NCBI GenBank assembly: GCA_035699465.1
Contig: DASSPT010000023.1
Coordinates: 1 to 24,403, forward strand
Direction: 5' to 3'
DNA: 24,403 nucleotides
Source: JAICNR01 sp035699465
Lineage (GTDB): Bacteria; Gemmatimonadota; Gemmatimonadetes; JACCXV01; JAHWKZ01
Shown: one piece after another, positions 1 through 7,013 of the stretch
How positions within the stretch are numbered: the first letter of the stretch is position 1
How the letters are laid out: each line of letters opens with the position of its first letter
The notes under the pieces: generated by a model
What the model saw: only the letters and a program-made list of their open reading frames with translations
The model's database searches: none
Told to the model about the DNA's origin: nothing
Position numbers and translations under genes: made by a program

Positions 1-103
1 TCGTGAAGTGATGGCCGAGCATCCGCTCTAGCTGCTGCAGCCGCTCCTCCTTCAGCTGCGCGGCGGAGTCGGATTTCCTTCGACGAAACCACTTCCAGAT
101 CAT
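1..103 (-). CDS. rnc: Ribonuclease III, N-terminal fragment (cut by window edge)
   Basis: The reading frame starts at an ATG (103-101) preceded by GGAG (111-108) and runs off the left edge. The visible peptide begins MIWKWFRRRKSD and ends QLERMLGHHF. That end resembles the start of the RNase III domain, where a leucine/glutamate helix leads into an 'LG..F' motif. RNase III cleaves double-stranded RNA in rRNA maturation and mRNA turnover. The call rests mainly on context, because rnc directly after fabF is a very common bacterial order and the gap here is only 10 bases. About 34 codons are visible and no catalytic residues lie in the window, so identity is likely but not proven. Confidence 0.6.
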   Translation of the reverse strand, partial: MIWKWFRRRKSDSAAQLKEERLQQLERMLGHHFT

Positions 104-113
104 TCTGCTCCGA

Positions 114-1355
114 TCATGGCTCGTATCTGCCCAGCGCCAGCGACGCGTTGTGGCCCCCGAATCCGAAGGAGTTCGTCAATGCCGCCCGGACCTCGGCCTC
201 CCGCATGGTGTTGGGGACGTAATCCAGATCGCACAGCGGGTCAGGGGTCTCGAGGTTGATCGTGGGCGGAATCTTGCCCTCGCGCAGAACCATCGACGTG
301 ACGACGAACTCCAGGCCCCCCGCTCCGCCGAGCAGGTGACCGGTCATCGATTTCGTCGAGCCGACCATCAGCTCGTGCGCATGGTCCCCGAACACCGACT
401 TGATCGCCATGGTCTCGAATTCGTCGTTGAACGGGGTCGACGTGCCGTGGGCGTTGATGTAGTCGAAGGCCTCGACGGGCAGGCCCGACTCCTCGACCGC
501 CCGTCGCATGGCGCGGGCCGCGCCCTCGCCGTTGGGTGCCGGGGCCGTGATGTGGTACGCGTCGGCGGTCATGCCGACTCCCAGGGCCTCGGCGTAGATG
601 CGGGCGCCTCGCGCCAGCGCGTGCTCCAGCTCTTCGAGCACCACCATCCCGGCGCCCTCGCCCAGGACGAAGCCGTCGCGGTCCGCGTCGAACGGGCGAC
701 TCGCGCGCTCGGGCTCGTCGTTCCGGGTCGACATCGCCTTCATGGCCGCGAACCCGCCGACCGACATGGCCGTGACCGCCGCCTCCGTCCCGCCGGCGAT
801 CATCACCTCGGCGTCCTCGTGCTTGATCAGCCGGAACGCGTCCCCGATCGCGTGCGCGCTCGAGGCGCAGGCGGAAACCGTGCAGTAGTTCGGTCCCTTG
901 GCGCCATAGCGCATCGACACCACGCCGCTCGCGATGTCGGGGATCATCATCGGGATGTAGAAGGGGCTGATGCGTGAAGGGCCGCCCTCGAGGTAGCGCT
1001 CGTTCTGCACCTCGTGGGTCCGTATCCCGCCGATTCCGGACCCGATGATGACCCCCACCCGATGGCCGTCGCCTCCCGGCAGCTCGAGCCCGCTATCCTC
1101 CACGGCCATGCTGGCCGCGGCCACGGCGAACTGGGTGAAGAGGTCCTGCCGACGCGCTTCCTTCTTCTCCATCCAGCGCTCGGGCTCGAAATCCTTGACC
1201 TCGGCGGCGATCTGCGTGGCGAAACCCTCGGGATCGAAGCGCGTGATCCGGCGCACGCCGGATCGTCCCTCGAGAAGGGCCTCCCACGTCGTAGCCAGGT
1301 CGTTGCCCAGCGCGGTCAGGAGGCCCATTCCGGTGACGACTACGCGGCGTCCCAT
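114..1355 (-). CDS. fabF: Beta-ketoacyl-ACP synthase II
   Basis: A 413-residue condensing enzyme of the thiolase fold, the usual length for FabF. It condenses malonyl-ACP with long acyl-ACP in the cytoplasmic elongation cycle of type II fatty acid synthesis. The catalytic triad is visible: Cys163 in SACASSAHAIG, His303 in NAHGTSTPFND and His340 in SMTGHLLGGAGG, with Lys335 nearby. The C-terminal glycine-rich NSFGFGGHN motif is intact. The ATG at 1355 lies 5 bases after the acpP stop and has no strong Shine-Dalgarno sequence, which suggests translational coupling to acpP. FabB would be the alternative, but the length, position next to acpP and motif context favour FabF. Confidence 0.97.
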   Translation of the reverse strand: MGRRVVVTGMGLLTALGNDLATTWEALLEGRSGVRRITRFDPEGFATQIAAEVKDFEPERWMEKKEARRQDLFTQFAVAAASMAVEDSGLELPGGDGHRVGVIIGSGIGGIRTHEVQNERYLEGGPSRISPFYIPMMIPDIASGVVSMRYGAKGPNYCTVSACASSAHAIGDAFRLIKHEDAEVMIAGGTEAAVTAMSVGGFAAMKAMSTRNDEPERASRPFDADRDGFVLGEGAGMVVLEELEHALARGARIYAEALGVGMTADAYHITAPAPNGEGAARAMRRAVEESGLPVEAFDYINAHGTSTPFNDEFETMAIKSVFGDHAHELMVGSTKSMTGHLLGGAGGLEFVVTSMVLREGKIPPTINLETPDPLCDLDYVPNTMREAEVRAALTNSFGFGGHNASLALGRYEP

Positions 1356-1360
1356 CCGGG

Positions 1361-1597
1361 CTAGGCTTCTGTCTTGCCCTTCAGATACGCGATCGCCTCG
1401 CCGACGGTGGTGAGCTTTTCCGCGTCTTCGTCGGGGATCTCGATGTCGAACTCCTCCTCGAACGCCATCACGAGCTCCACGGTATCGAGCGAGTCGGCCC
1501 CGAGATCCTCGACGAACGAAGCATCCTCGGTGACCTTTTCGTTGTCTACGCCGAGGTTTTCGACGATGATCTCCTTTACCTGCGATTCAACAGACAT
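1361..1597 (-). CDS. acpP: Acyl carrier protein
   Basis: A 78-residue acidic helical protein of standard ACP length. It carries growing acyl chains on a 4'-phosphopantetheine arm attached to Ser36 in the GADSLDTVEL motif. Helix II follows with VMAFEEEFDIEIPDED, also typical. The ATG at 1597 has GGGAGG about 7 bases upstream, one of the clearest ribosome binding sites in the block, consistent with the high expression ACP needs. It lies 30 bases after fabG and 5 bases before fabF, in the standard fabG-acpP-fabF order. Confidence 0.98.
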   Translation of the reverse strand: MSVESQVKEIIVENLGVDNEKVTEDASFVEDLGADSLDTVELVMAFEEEFDIEIPDEDAEKLTTVGEAIAYLKGKTEA

Positions 1598-1627
1598 GCG
1601 CTTTCCTCCCGGACGAGTTCGACGAGC

Positions 1628-2380
1628 TCAACGCGTTAGCCCACCATCGACACAGATAACCTGGCCGGTAATATAGTCGCTCATAGGGGAGGCGAGGAAC
1701 ACCGTCAGGTCGGCCACGTCCCCCGTCGTACCCAGCTTACCGAGCGGGATGCGCGACAGGAACTCCGCCTGCGCTTCCTCGCCGAGGACGTGCGTCATCT
1801 CGGTTTCGATGAAGCCCGGCGCGATGACGTTCACGGTTATGCCGCGGGCCGCAACCTCGACCGCCAGCGACTTCGAGAACCCTATCAGGCCCGCCTTCGA
1901 GGCCGCGTAGTTGGTCTGGCCGGGATTGCCGATCACTCCGACGATGGATGAGATGTTGATGATCGTTCCGCTGCGCTGGCGGAGCATCTGCTTCGCCGCG
2001 AGCCGACACCATCTGAACGCGCCCGTCAGGTTGACGTCCAGAACGGCATGCCAGTCCTCGGGCTTCATCCTGAGCAGGAGGCCATCGCGAGTGATCCCCG
2101 CGTTGTTGACGAGGATGTCGAGCTGCCCGAACTCCTTCATCAGCGTATCCCACGCCCGCTCGACGTCCGCGTCGGATCCCACGTCACCGACCAGTGGCAG
2201 CCCCCGGACGCCCCGCCCCGACAGCGCGCGCGCCGCCTCCGCAACCGATTGCTCGTTGCGGGCGAACACCGCCACGTCCGCGCCCGCGTCGGCGAGACGC
2301 TCGGAGATCGTGCGCCCTATCCCACGGTTGCCCCCGGTCACCAACGCACGCTTGCCGTTCAGGTCGATGGTCACAGCCAT
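1628..2380 (-). CDS. fabG: 3-oxoacyl-ACP reductase
   Basis: A 250-residue short-chain dehydrogenase/reductase that reduces beta-ketoacyl-ACP with NADPH in the second step of fatty acid elongation. The Rossmann cofactor motif TGGNRGIG occupies residues 15-22 and NNAG residues 92-95. The catalytic residues Ser145, Tyr158 and Lys162 fall in the usual SSIVG...NYAASKAG arrangement. The C-terminus (YITGQVICVDGG) is also typical of FabG. The ATG at 2380 has GAGGAGGT upstream and overlaps the end of fabD by 10 bases, so the two are probably translationally coupled. Many SDR enzymes share these motifs; the fab operon position makes FabG the firm choice. Confidence 0.97.
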   Translation of the reverse strand: MAVTIDLNGKRALVTGGNRGIGRTISERLADAGADVAVFARNEQSVAEAARALSGRGVRGLPLVGDVGSDADVERAWDTLMKEFGQLDILVNNAGITRDGLLLRMKPEDWHAVLDVNLTGAFRWCRLAAKQMLRQRSGTIINISSIVGVIGNPGQTNYAASKAGLIGFSKSLAVEVAARGITVNVIAPGFIETEMTHVLGEEAQAEFLSRIPLGKLGTTGDVADLTVFLASPMSDYITGQVICVDGGLTR

Positions 2381-3309
2381 GCTGCCGCTACCTCCTCGAT
2401 CTGGTGGCTGGTACCCGCTGTCCGGCCTTCGAGCGAGCGATCGATGCGCTTGACGAGCCCCGTCAGCACGTGCCCGGGGCCCGGCTCGACGAGCTTGCGG
2501 ACTCCCATGTCACGAAGGGACAGGACGCAATCGGTCCACCGGACGGCGCCGCTGACCTGCTCGACGAGCCGCTCCCGGATCGCATCGGGATCGACCACCG
2601 GGCGGCCGTCCACGTTGGCCACGACCGGGATCGACGCCGTACGGATGTCGACCGCGTCGAGAGCCGCGCGCAATGCGTCGACGGCCGGGGCCATCAGAGG
2701 CGAGTGGAATGCCCCCGACACCTGCAGCTCGATCGCCATGCGCGCGCCATGCTCCTTGGCCCCCGACACCACTCTGCGGACCGCCCCGGTGGAGCCCGAG
2801 ATCACGATCTGGCCCGGTGAGTTGTAGTTGGCGGCGACCAGCTCCTCTCCCTCCCCGCGAGCCTCCTCGCACAACCGCTCGACCTGGGTCTCGTTCAGGC
2901 CGATGATCGCGGCCATCGTCCCCGGACGCTCTCTGCCTGCCCGCGCCATCGCCTCTCCCCGCACGCGGACGAGCTTGAGCGCGTCGCCGAAAGCGAGGCT
3001 GCCGGCGGCCACGTGGGCGGTGAACTCCCCCAGGCTGTGTCCCGCCGCCGCGACCGGAGTCACGCCACGCGCGGAAAGGACCCTGGCAGCCGCCACGCCG
3101 TGCGTCAGCAGCGCGGGCTGCGCGTTCTCGGTAGCGCGCAGCTCCTCTTCCGGGCCCTCCCAGCAGAGGCGCGACAGCTCGAATCCCAGCGTTTCGTCCG
3201 CCTCGTCGAAAACGGCCCGCGCCTCCGTATGCGCGTCGGCGAGATCCGCGCCCATGCCGACGGCCTGGCTGCCCTGGCCCGGAAACTGGAACGCCATCGA
3301 ACCGGCCAT
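2371..3309 (-). CDS. fabD: Malonyl-CoA:ACP transacylase
   Basis: A 312-residue acyltransferase that moves malonate from CoA to ACP, supplying the extender for FabH and FabF. The N-terminal FPGQGSQ motif, nucleophile Ser92 in GHSLGEF, Arg117 in VRVRGEAM and His202 in GAFHSPLM are all present. The start is uncertain. ATG at 3309 gives MAGSMAFQFPGQ and family-like numbering (Ser92), ATG at 3297 gives MAFQFPGQ, and neither has a clear Shine-Dalgarno sequence. A GTG at 3363 would add 18 residues but lies inside the inverted-repeat element upstream, so I do not favour it. The weak ribosome site and the 165-base gap to fabH make this the least tightly coupled gene of the fab cluster. Confidence 0.95.
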   Translation of the reverse strand: MAGSMAFQFPGQGSQAVGMGADLADAHTEARAVFDEADETLGFELSRLCWEGPEEELRATENAQPALLTHGVAAARVLSARGVTPVAAAGHSLGEFTAHVAAGSLAFGDALKLVRVRGEAMARAGRERPGTMAAIIGLNETQVERLCEEARGEGEELVAANYNSPGQIVISGSTGAVRRVVSGAKEHGARMAIELQVSGAFHSPLMAPAVDALRAALDAVDIRTASIPVVANVDGRPVVDPDAIRERLVEQVSGAVRWTDCVLSLRDMGVRKLVEPGPGHVLTGLVKRIDRSLEGRTAGTSHQIEEVAAAWL

Positions 3310-3332
3310 CAGCAGGTCGTAGAAGAAGTCGG

Positions 3333-3473
3333 CAGGACGTTCAAAATGGCTCCGCCGACCCACTTCGTGGGTTCCCCGGGCGCGCGACGAGAGGATTCCG
3401 AGGCGTACGATCAGTACGCCGCAGGAAGACTCGAGGAGTGGAACGACGCGGATGAGCCATTTTCAACGTCCTG
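3333..3473. repeat. 141-bp structured element bounded by 20-bp inverted repeats, between fabH and fabD
   Basis: The left arm (3334-3352, AGGACGTTCAAAATGGCTC) and right arm (3454-3472) are reverse complements at 18 of 19 positions, and one more pair (3333/3473) extends the match. The single mismatch is C3342 against C3464. Between them lie a perfect hairpin with stem ACCCAC/GTGGGT (3358-3363/3367-3372) and a perfect 7-bp stem GGCGTAC/GTACGCC with a 5-base loop (3402-3408/3414-3420). The second is flanked by a further imperfect stem, 3391-3399 with 3424-3432 (7 of 9 pairs). The trinucleotide GGC occurs just outside the left arm (3331-3333) and at 3473-3475. The element begins directly after the fabH stop codon. 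It could be a MITE-like or palindromic insertion, or a structured RNA in the fab transcript. I know of no named family it matches. Confidence 0.75.
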
Positions 3474-3474
3474 G

Positions 3475-4470
3475 CTAGAGCACGACCACGGAGGCGCCCC
3501 AGGCGAGTCCGCCGCCGAACGCCGTCATCAGGATCGTGGATCCCTCCCCCACGCGTCCCTGCCGACGGGCTTCGTCGAGTGCGATGGGGATCGAAGCCGA
3601 ACTGGTGTTGCCGTAGCGATCGATGTTGACGAACACCCGATCGCGTTCCACTCCCAGCCGGCTCGCCACGGCATCGATGATCCGGATGTTGGCCTGATGG
3701 GGGATCACGAGGTCGATGTCGGATATGCGCCGATCCGTCGAATCGAGCACGCGGCGGCAAGCATCCTCCATGCACATCACCGCCTGCTTGAAGATCTCCC
3801 TTCCCTCCTGCTTGACGAACTCCATCCGTTCGAACCGCGTCTCGTCGGTGGAAGGCAGCGCCGCGCCACCCGCGGGCCGCCACAGGAGCCGCGCCTGCTT
3901 GCCGTTGGTGCGCATGTGCGTGCCGAGGATGCCGCGCCCGTTTCCGCCCCCCCTCGACACCAGTGCGGCTCCCGCCCCGTCGCCGAACAGAACGCAAGTC
4001 GTCCGATCGGTATAGTCGAGGATCGCCGACATCTTCTCGGAGCCGATGACCAGGACGTTCTCGTGCATCCCGCTCGTGATCAGCGCGTCGGCGAGCGAAA
4101 CCCCGTAGAGCCAACCCGCGCAGGCCGCGCTGATGTCGAACGCAGCGGCGTTCTCGCAGCCCAGGAGGGCCTGAGTCTCGCATGCGGTGGCGGGAAGCAG
4201 GTGGTCGGGGGTCGCGGTGGAGAGGATCAGGATGTCCACGTCCTGGGGATCGAGCCCCGCGTCCTCGAGGGTCACTCGGCCGGCCTCGGCCGCCAGGTCG
4301 GCGGTGTTCTGGCCCTCGGCACACATGCGCCGCTCCTTGATCCCCGTCCGCGTGGTGATCCACTCGTCGCTGGTATCGACGAGGCGCTCGAAATCCGCGT
4401 TGGTCACGACCTTCTCGGGCACCGACATCCCGGTAGCCCGGATCTCCGTGCGCGGCGAGCTCGAGGTCAT
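3475..4470 (-). CDS. fabH: Beta-ketoacyl-ACP synthase III
   Basis: A 331-residue initiating condensing enzyme that joins an acyl-CoA primer to malonyl-ACP. Catalytic Cys117 sits in SAACAGWLYG, His258 in IPHQANIRI and Asn288 in DRYGNTSSAS, the full FabH triad. The C-terminal GGGLAWGASV motif is typical. The frame stays open upstream to 4656, but the ATG at 4470 is chosen because GAGGGGAG lies just upstream and it overlaps the plsX stop (ATGA). Residues encoded before this point have no FabH similarity. It follows the shortened plsX and is separated from fabD by the inverted-repeat element. Confidence 0.97.
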   Translation of the reverse strand: MTSSSPRTEIRATGMSVPEKVVTNADFERLVDTSDEWITTRTGIKERRMCAEGQNTADLAAEAGRVTLEDAGLDPQDVDILILSTATPDHLLPATACETQALLGCENAAAFDISAACAGWLYGVSLADALITSGMHENVLVIGSEKMSAILDYTDRTTCVLFGDGAGAALVSRGGGNGRGILGTHMRTNGKQARLLWRPAGGAALPSTDETRFERMEFVKQEGREIFKQAVMCMEDACRRVLDSTDRRISDIDLVIPHQANIRIIDAVASRLGVERDRVFVNIDRYGNTSSASIPIALDEARRQGRVGEGSTILMTAFGGGLAWGASVVVL

Positions 4471-4814
4471 CGCTCTCCCCTCTCGGCCGCCACGGCGGGC
4501 GCGCCGATGGGGTGATCCGGCTGCTCGGCCCGGTTCGGGAACACGACCATGCCGGCGGAACGTGGGAGGCTCTCGCTCCGGCCGAGGGCGGTGAGCGCCG
4601 CCGAGGCCGGAGACTCGTCCATGCCGATGGCCTCCGGTGCGTGCAGCACGCTCCACCCGCGGAAATCGGTGTCGGGGGACAGCAGCGGGGTCAGCCGCGA
4701 CTCGTCGCCCACGAGGACGATCCCGAAGTCGCGCGCCGCCTCGCGGATCGCGGCCGGCGCCCCAGCGACGGGCCGATCGGGGGCATGGTCGCCACCCATG
4801 ACTGCGATCCGCAT
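4467..4814 (-). CDS. plsX: Truncated PlsX-like protein (phosphate acyltransferase N-terminal remnant, possible pseudogene)
   Basis: This 115-residue frame starts MRIAVMGGDHAPD and contains IVLVGDESRLTPLL and HAPEAIGMDESPA, which match the first 80 or so residues of PlsX. Full PlsX, which makes acyl-phosphate from acyl-ACP for phospholipid synthesis, is about 330-350 residues long. Everything after MDESPA is unlike PlsX, including loss of the usual VSAGNTGA-type region and the whole catalytic C-terminal half. The N-terminal motif normally reads V-D-A/V-MGGD; the two residues before MGGD, including the conserved Asp, are missing. There is no room for the lost part before fabH. The start has AAAGGAG 11 bases upstream and the stop overlaps fabH (ATGA), so translation may be kept for coupling. 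Position between rpmF and fabH supports a plsX origin. Confidence 0.75.
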   Translation of the reverse strand: MRIAVMGGDHAPDRPVAGAPAAIREAARDFGIVLVGDESRLTPLLSPDTDFRGWSVLHAPEAIGMDESPASAALTALGRSESLPRSAGMVVFPNRAEQPDHPIGAPAVAAERGER

Positions 4815-4851
4815 GCGCGGCAGCGCTCCTTTACCAGGATCCGGGGGCGGC

Positions 4852-5037
4852 CTAGAACTCCTCGTCGACTTCGATGACGTGGCGACCGGCGTAGTGACCG
4901 CAGTGAGGGCAGATACGATGTGCGATCTTCGGCTGAAGGCACTTATCGCACTTCACGAGAGTGGGCGCCGTCGCATGCTTGTGCGTGCGGCGCTTCCGCT
5001 TCCGCGTCTTGGAAGTCTTCCTTCTGGGAACGGCCAT
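4852..5037 (-). CDS. rpmF: 50S ribosomal protein L32
   Basis: A 61-residue basic protein beginning MAVPRRKTSKTRKRKRR, the standard L32 N-terminal signature, with a zinc-ribbon formed by Cys30, Cys33, Cys43 and Cys46 (CDKC...CPHC). It is a structural protein of the large ribosomal subunit. It keeps all four cysteines, so it is the zinc-binding form and not a cysteine-less paralogue. A GGGAG/AGAG purine run lies upstream of the ATG at 5037. It sits between DUF177 (27-base gap) and the plsX remnant (37-base gap), the conserved yceD-rpmF-plsX-fab order known from many bacteria. Confidence 0.98.
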   Translation of the reverse strand: MAVPRRKTSKTRKRKRRTHKHATAPTLVKCDKCLQPKIAHRICPHCGHYAGRHVIEVDEEF

Positions 5038-5064
5038 CTGAACTCTCTCCCTGTTCTCGTATGG

Positions 5065-5658
5065 TCAATCCGACGACTCGCCCTTCGATGAGCGAGATCG
5101 GTCTTGCTCGACTCCCGACCCGAGTCCCTCCAGGGCCTTCCACCTCGAGTCGACGGTCTCCAGCGCACACTCGCAGGGACCCTCGTTCAGGTTCCGCCCG
5201 CACCGCGGACAGATTCCCCGGCAGTCCTCCCTGCAGATCGGAAAGCGCTCCGTCTCGAGGAACAGCCGGTCCCGCACCTGGGCGTCGAGCTCGATCCGCT
5301 GGGCGCCGCGCTCCAGCCACACGACGTCGTCGTCGCCGGAGTCAGCACCCGGCTTCGCGTCGCGACCGGCCTCCTGATAGACGAGCCGCAGCGGCACGTC
5401 GATGGGAATCCGCGTCGGGACAAGGCACCGCCGGCATGGCGCCACCGCGGCGCCCGTCAACCGGCCGGTGACCACGTATGTCCCGCCGGAAGGGTTGCGG
5501 ACCTCCAGGTCGAAGGTCAGCGGCTCGTGGATCTCCGCCTCGAGGCCTTGCGGAATCGGGCTTTCCGGGTCGATCTCGAAGCTCTGAGAAAGGCGGCCCT
5601 CTTCCAGCCGGGACAGATCCACGAACATAACAATTGAATATACCCCGGGCGCGGCCAT
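5065..5658 (-). CDS. DUF177 family protein (YceD, associated with 23S rRNA accumulation)
   Basis: A 197-residue protein with the DUF177/YceD layout: an N-terminal beta-rich part, a CRRC motif (Cys75, Cys78), and a C-terminal cysteine cluster (Cys142, 146, 150, 153, 162, 164) in ICREDCRGICPRCGRNL...CEC. YceD proteins are linked genetically to 23S rRNA levels in E. coli and plants, and the conserved link to rpmF supports a ribosome role; the molecular function is not shown here. The start at 5658 is chosen because AGGGG lies 7 bases upstream and it begins 4 bases after the ndk stop. A second in-frame ATG at 5628 (MFVDLSRLEEG) matches the usual family start more closely and may be used from a promoter inside this gene. 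The C-terminal tail is Ser/Arg-rich. Confidence 0.9.
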   Translation of the reverse strand: MAAPGVYSIVMFVDLSRLEEGRLSQSFEIDPESPIPQGLEAEIHEPLTFDLEVRNPSGGTYVVTGRLTGAAVAPCRRCLVPTRIPIDVPLRLVYQEAGRDAKPGADSGDDDVVWLERGAQRIELDAQVRDRLFLETERFPICREDCRGICPRCGRNLNEGPCECALETVDSRWKALEGLGSGVEQDRSRSSKGESSD

Positions 5659-5666
5659 GACGTCAC
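5628..5666 (-). promoter_or_regulatory. Candidate internal promoter for DUF177-rpmF-fab (possibly leaderless)
   Basis: Reading the minus strand, GTGACG (5666-5661, 4 of 6 to the sigma70 -35 consensus) is followed after 18 bases by TATATT (5642-5637, 5 of 6 to the -10 consensus). The patch from 5621 to 5642 is strikingly AT-rich for this genome. The expected transcript start at about 5630-5628 coincides with the second in-frame ATG of DUF177, so the mRNA could be leaderless. It would let ribosomal and fatty acid genes be expressed apart from sucCD-ndk. This is a pattern match only. Confidence 0.35.
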
Positions 5667-6073
5667 CCCTGGGGGAAGAAGAACTCGATCTCCCGCTCGG
5701 CATTCTCGGGCGAGTCCGACGCGTGGATCGCGTTCCGCTCGACCGACTCCGCGTAGAGCCTTCGAATGGTGCCTTCGGCGGCCCGCGCCGGGTCGGTGGC
5801 CCCGATCGTTTCGCGGAGTGCCGACACCGCGCTCTTGCGCTCCAGCACCATCGGAACGCAGCGCCCGCTCGTCATGAACGCGACCAGGCTGCCGTAGAAC
5901 GGCCGCTCCGCATGGACCTCGTAGAAGCGTCTGGCCTCGGCCTCCGAGAGGCGGGTCATCTGCAGGTCCGTCACCACGAAACCGGCCTCTTCGAGATGCG
6001 CGATTATCTTTCCGATGAGGCCTTTTTCCACTGCATCCGGCTTTATGATGGCGAGCGTTCGCTCTGCCCTCAT
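5663..6073 (-). CDS. ndk: Nucleoside diphosphate kinase
   Basis: A 136-residue enzyme of normal Ndk length that transfers the gamma-phosphate between nucleoside triphosphates and diphosphates through a phosphohistidine. The active-site His117 lies in NAIHASDS, and Lys11 in the N-terminal IIKPDAV motif binds phosphate. The ATG at 6073 has GAGGAGGAG upstream, an excellent ribosome site. It sits 31 bases after the EIIA-CBS gene and 4 bases before DUF177. Its place downstream of sucCD makes sense because succinyl-CoA synthetase yields GTP or ATP that Ndk can equilibrate. Confidence 0.98.
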   Translation of the reverse strand: MRAERTLAIIKPDAVEKGLIGKIIAHLEEAGFVVTDLQMTRLSEAEARRFYEVHAERPFYGSLVAFMTSGRCVPMVLERKSAVSALRETIGATDPARAAEGTIRRLYAESVERNAIHASDSPENAEREIEFFFPQG

Positions 6074-6104
6074 GGTCTCCTCCTCGATTTGTATTCTCGC
6101 GGAA

Positions 6105-7013
6105 TCAGAACTGGAGCAGCTTCCGGATGAGCGACCTGCGGCTTATGAGGCCCACCCACTTCCCCTCGCGCGTCAGCGGCAGTGGATCGACGTTCTTGTT
6201 GACGATGATCGAGGCCGCCTCGTTGATCGAGGCCTCCACCGGCAGGCAGAGCACCGCCTTCGACATGACGTCGCGCACGAGCGTTCGATCGGTGGACTCC
6301 CTCTCACCGCCGTCCTCCCCGCTGGTTCCGCCGGAAATCCGCAGGTAGCCCGGCAGGAACGCCTTGATTAGGTCCTTCTCGGAGACCATGCCGACGATCT
6401 CGTCGCGCTTGTTGACGACCGGCAATGCCGAATGGCGGCCGCGGATAAGCACGCGGGCGGCATCCGGAAGCGGCATGTCCGGGTACACGCGCTGGGCCGC
6501 CGGATCCATGACGTCGACCACCGACAGGCGCTGGACGCGACGCGCCTCCCGTATCGCTGGGAGATTCGCGATCCGCTCCGGATTGCCGGCCTTCAGGATC
6601 GCTTCGATCGTCCCCTCGGCGCGTAACGCGGCGGCGATCGACGCCACCTTCTCGAGATAGGCGGCGTGCTCGTCCGGCGGGGCGGCCGCCAGCACGAAAA
6701 GCCGTCCCCGGGTCTCCTCCCCGCTCTCCACCGGCACCCGAAGCGGCCGGGCCGTGATGCCCATCACGACGACCTCGCCGTCGATGGCGTCCGACTTGAG
6801 GTGCGGGAGGAAGGCGCCACCGCCCACCGCGATGGTGTCGTCGGCACCCAGCGAGGTCACCTGGCTCATGAACCGCTCGCCGTCGACGACCCCCGGCTGG
6901 CGGGCCGCGAACGCCGCCAGCTCGTCCAGGACCTCGGCGTAGGAGGTCGCCTCGAGGGGGGGCGATATCTGCGCCGTGTCGAGAAGCGGCTCGTGCGTCA
7001 CCCGCTCAGCCAA
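6105..7013 (-). CDS. PTS EIIA-like domain fused to a CBS-domain pair
   Basis: A 302-residue two-part protein. Residues about 20-155 resemble the fructose/nitrogen PTS EIIA domain, with the candidate phospho-acceptor His71 in GGGAFLPHLKSDA (family pattern GGG.A.PH.R). Residues about 160-223 and 245-302 form two CBS repeats (VVDVMDP...GMVSEKDLI and VRDVMSK...GLISRRSLI), a module that commonly binds AMP, ATP or other adenosyl ligands. No membrane segment or EI, HPr or EIIBC partner is in the window, so a sensory or regulatory role is more likely than sugar transport. The start is a TTG at 7013, supported by GAGG 7 bases upstream and an 8-base overlap with sucD. The window gives no ligand or target. 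Confidence 0.85.
   Translation of the reverse strand: MAERVTHEPLLDTAQISPPLEATSYAEVLDELAAFAARQPGVVDGERFMSQVTSLGADDTIAVGGGAFLPHLKSDAIDGEVVVMGITARPLRVPVESGEETRGRLFVLAAAPPDEHAAYLEKVASIAAALRAEGTIEAILKAGNPERIANLPAIREARRVQRLSVVDVMDPAAQRVYPDMPLPDAARVLIRGRHSALPVVNKRDEIVGMVSEKDLIKAFLPGYLRISGGTSGEDGGERESTDRTLVRDVMSKAVLCLPVEASINEAASIIVNKNVDPLPLTREGKWVGLISRRSLIRKLLQF

Noticed and set aside
3310..3363. GTG start at 3363 for fabD, adding 18 residues
   Set aside because: It lies inside an internal hairpin of the inverted-repeat element and the extra residues have no FabD similarity. I keep 3309, with 3297 as the alternative.
3013..4515. 500-residue plus-strand frame over fabD and fabH
   Set aside because: It is antisense to two enzymes with complete catalytic motifs and carries no recognisable domain.
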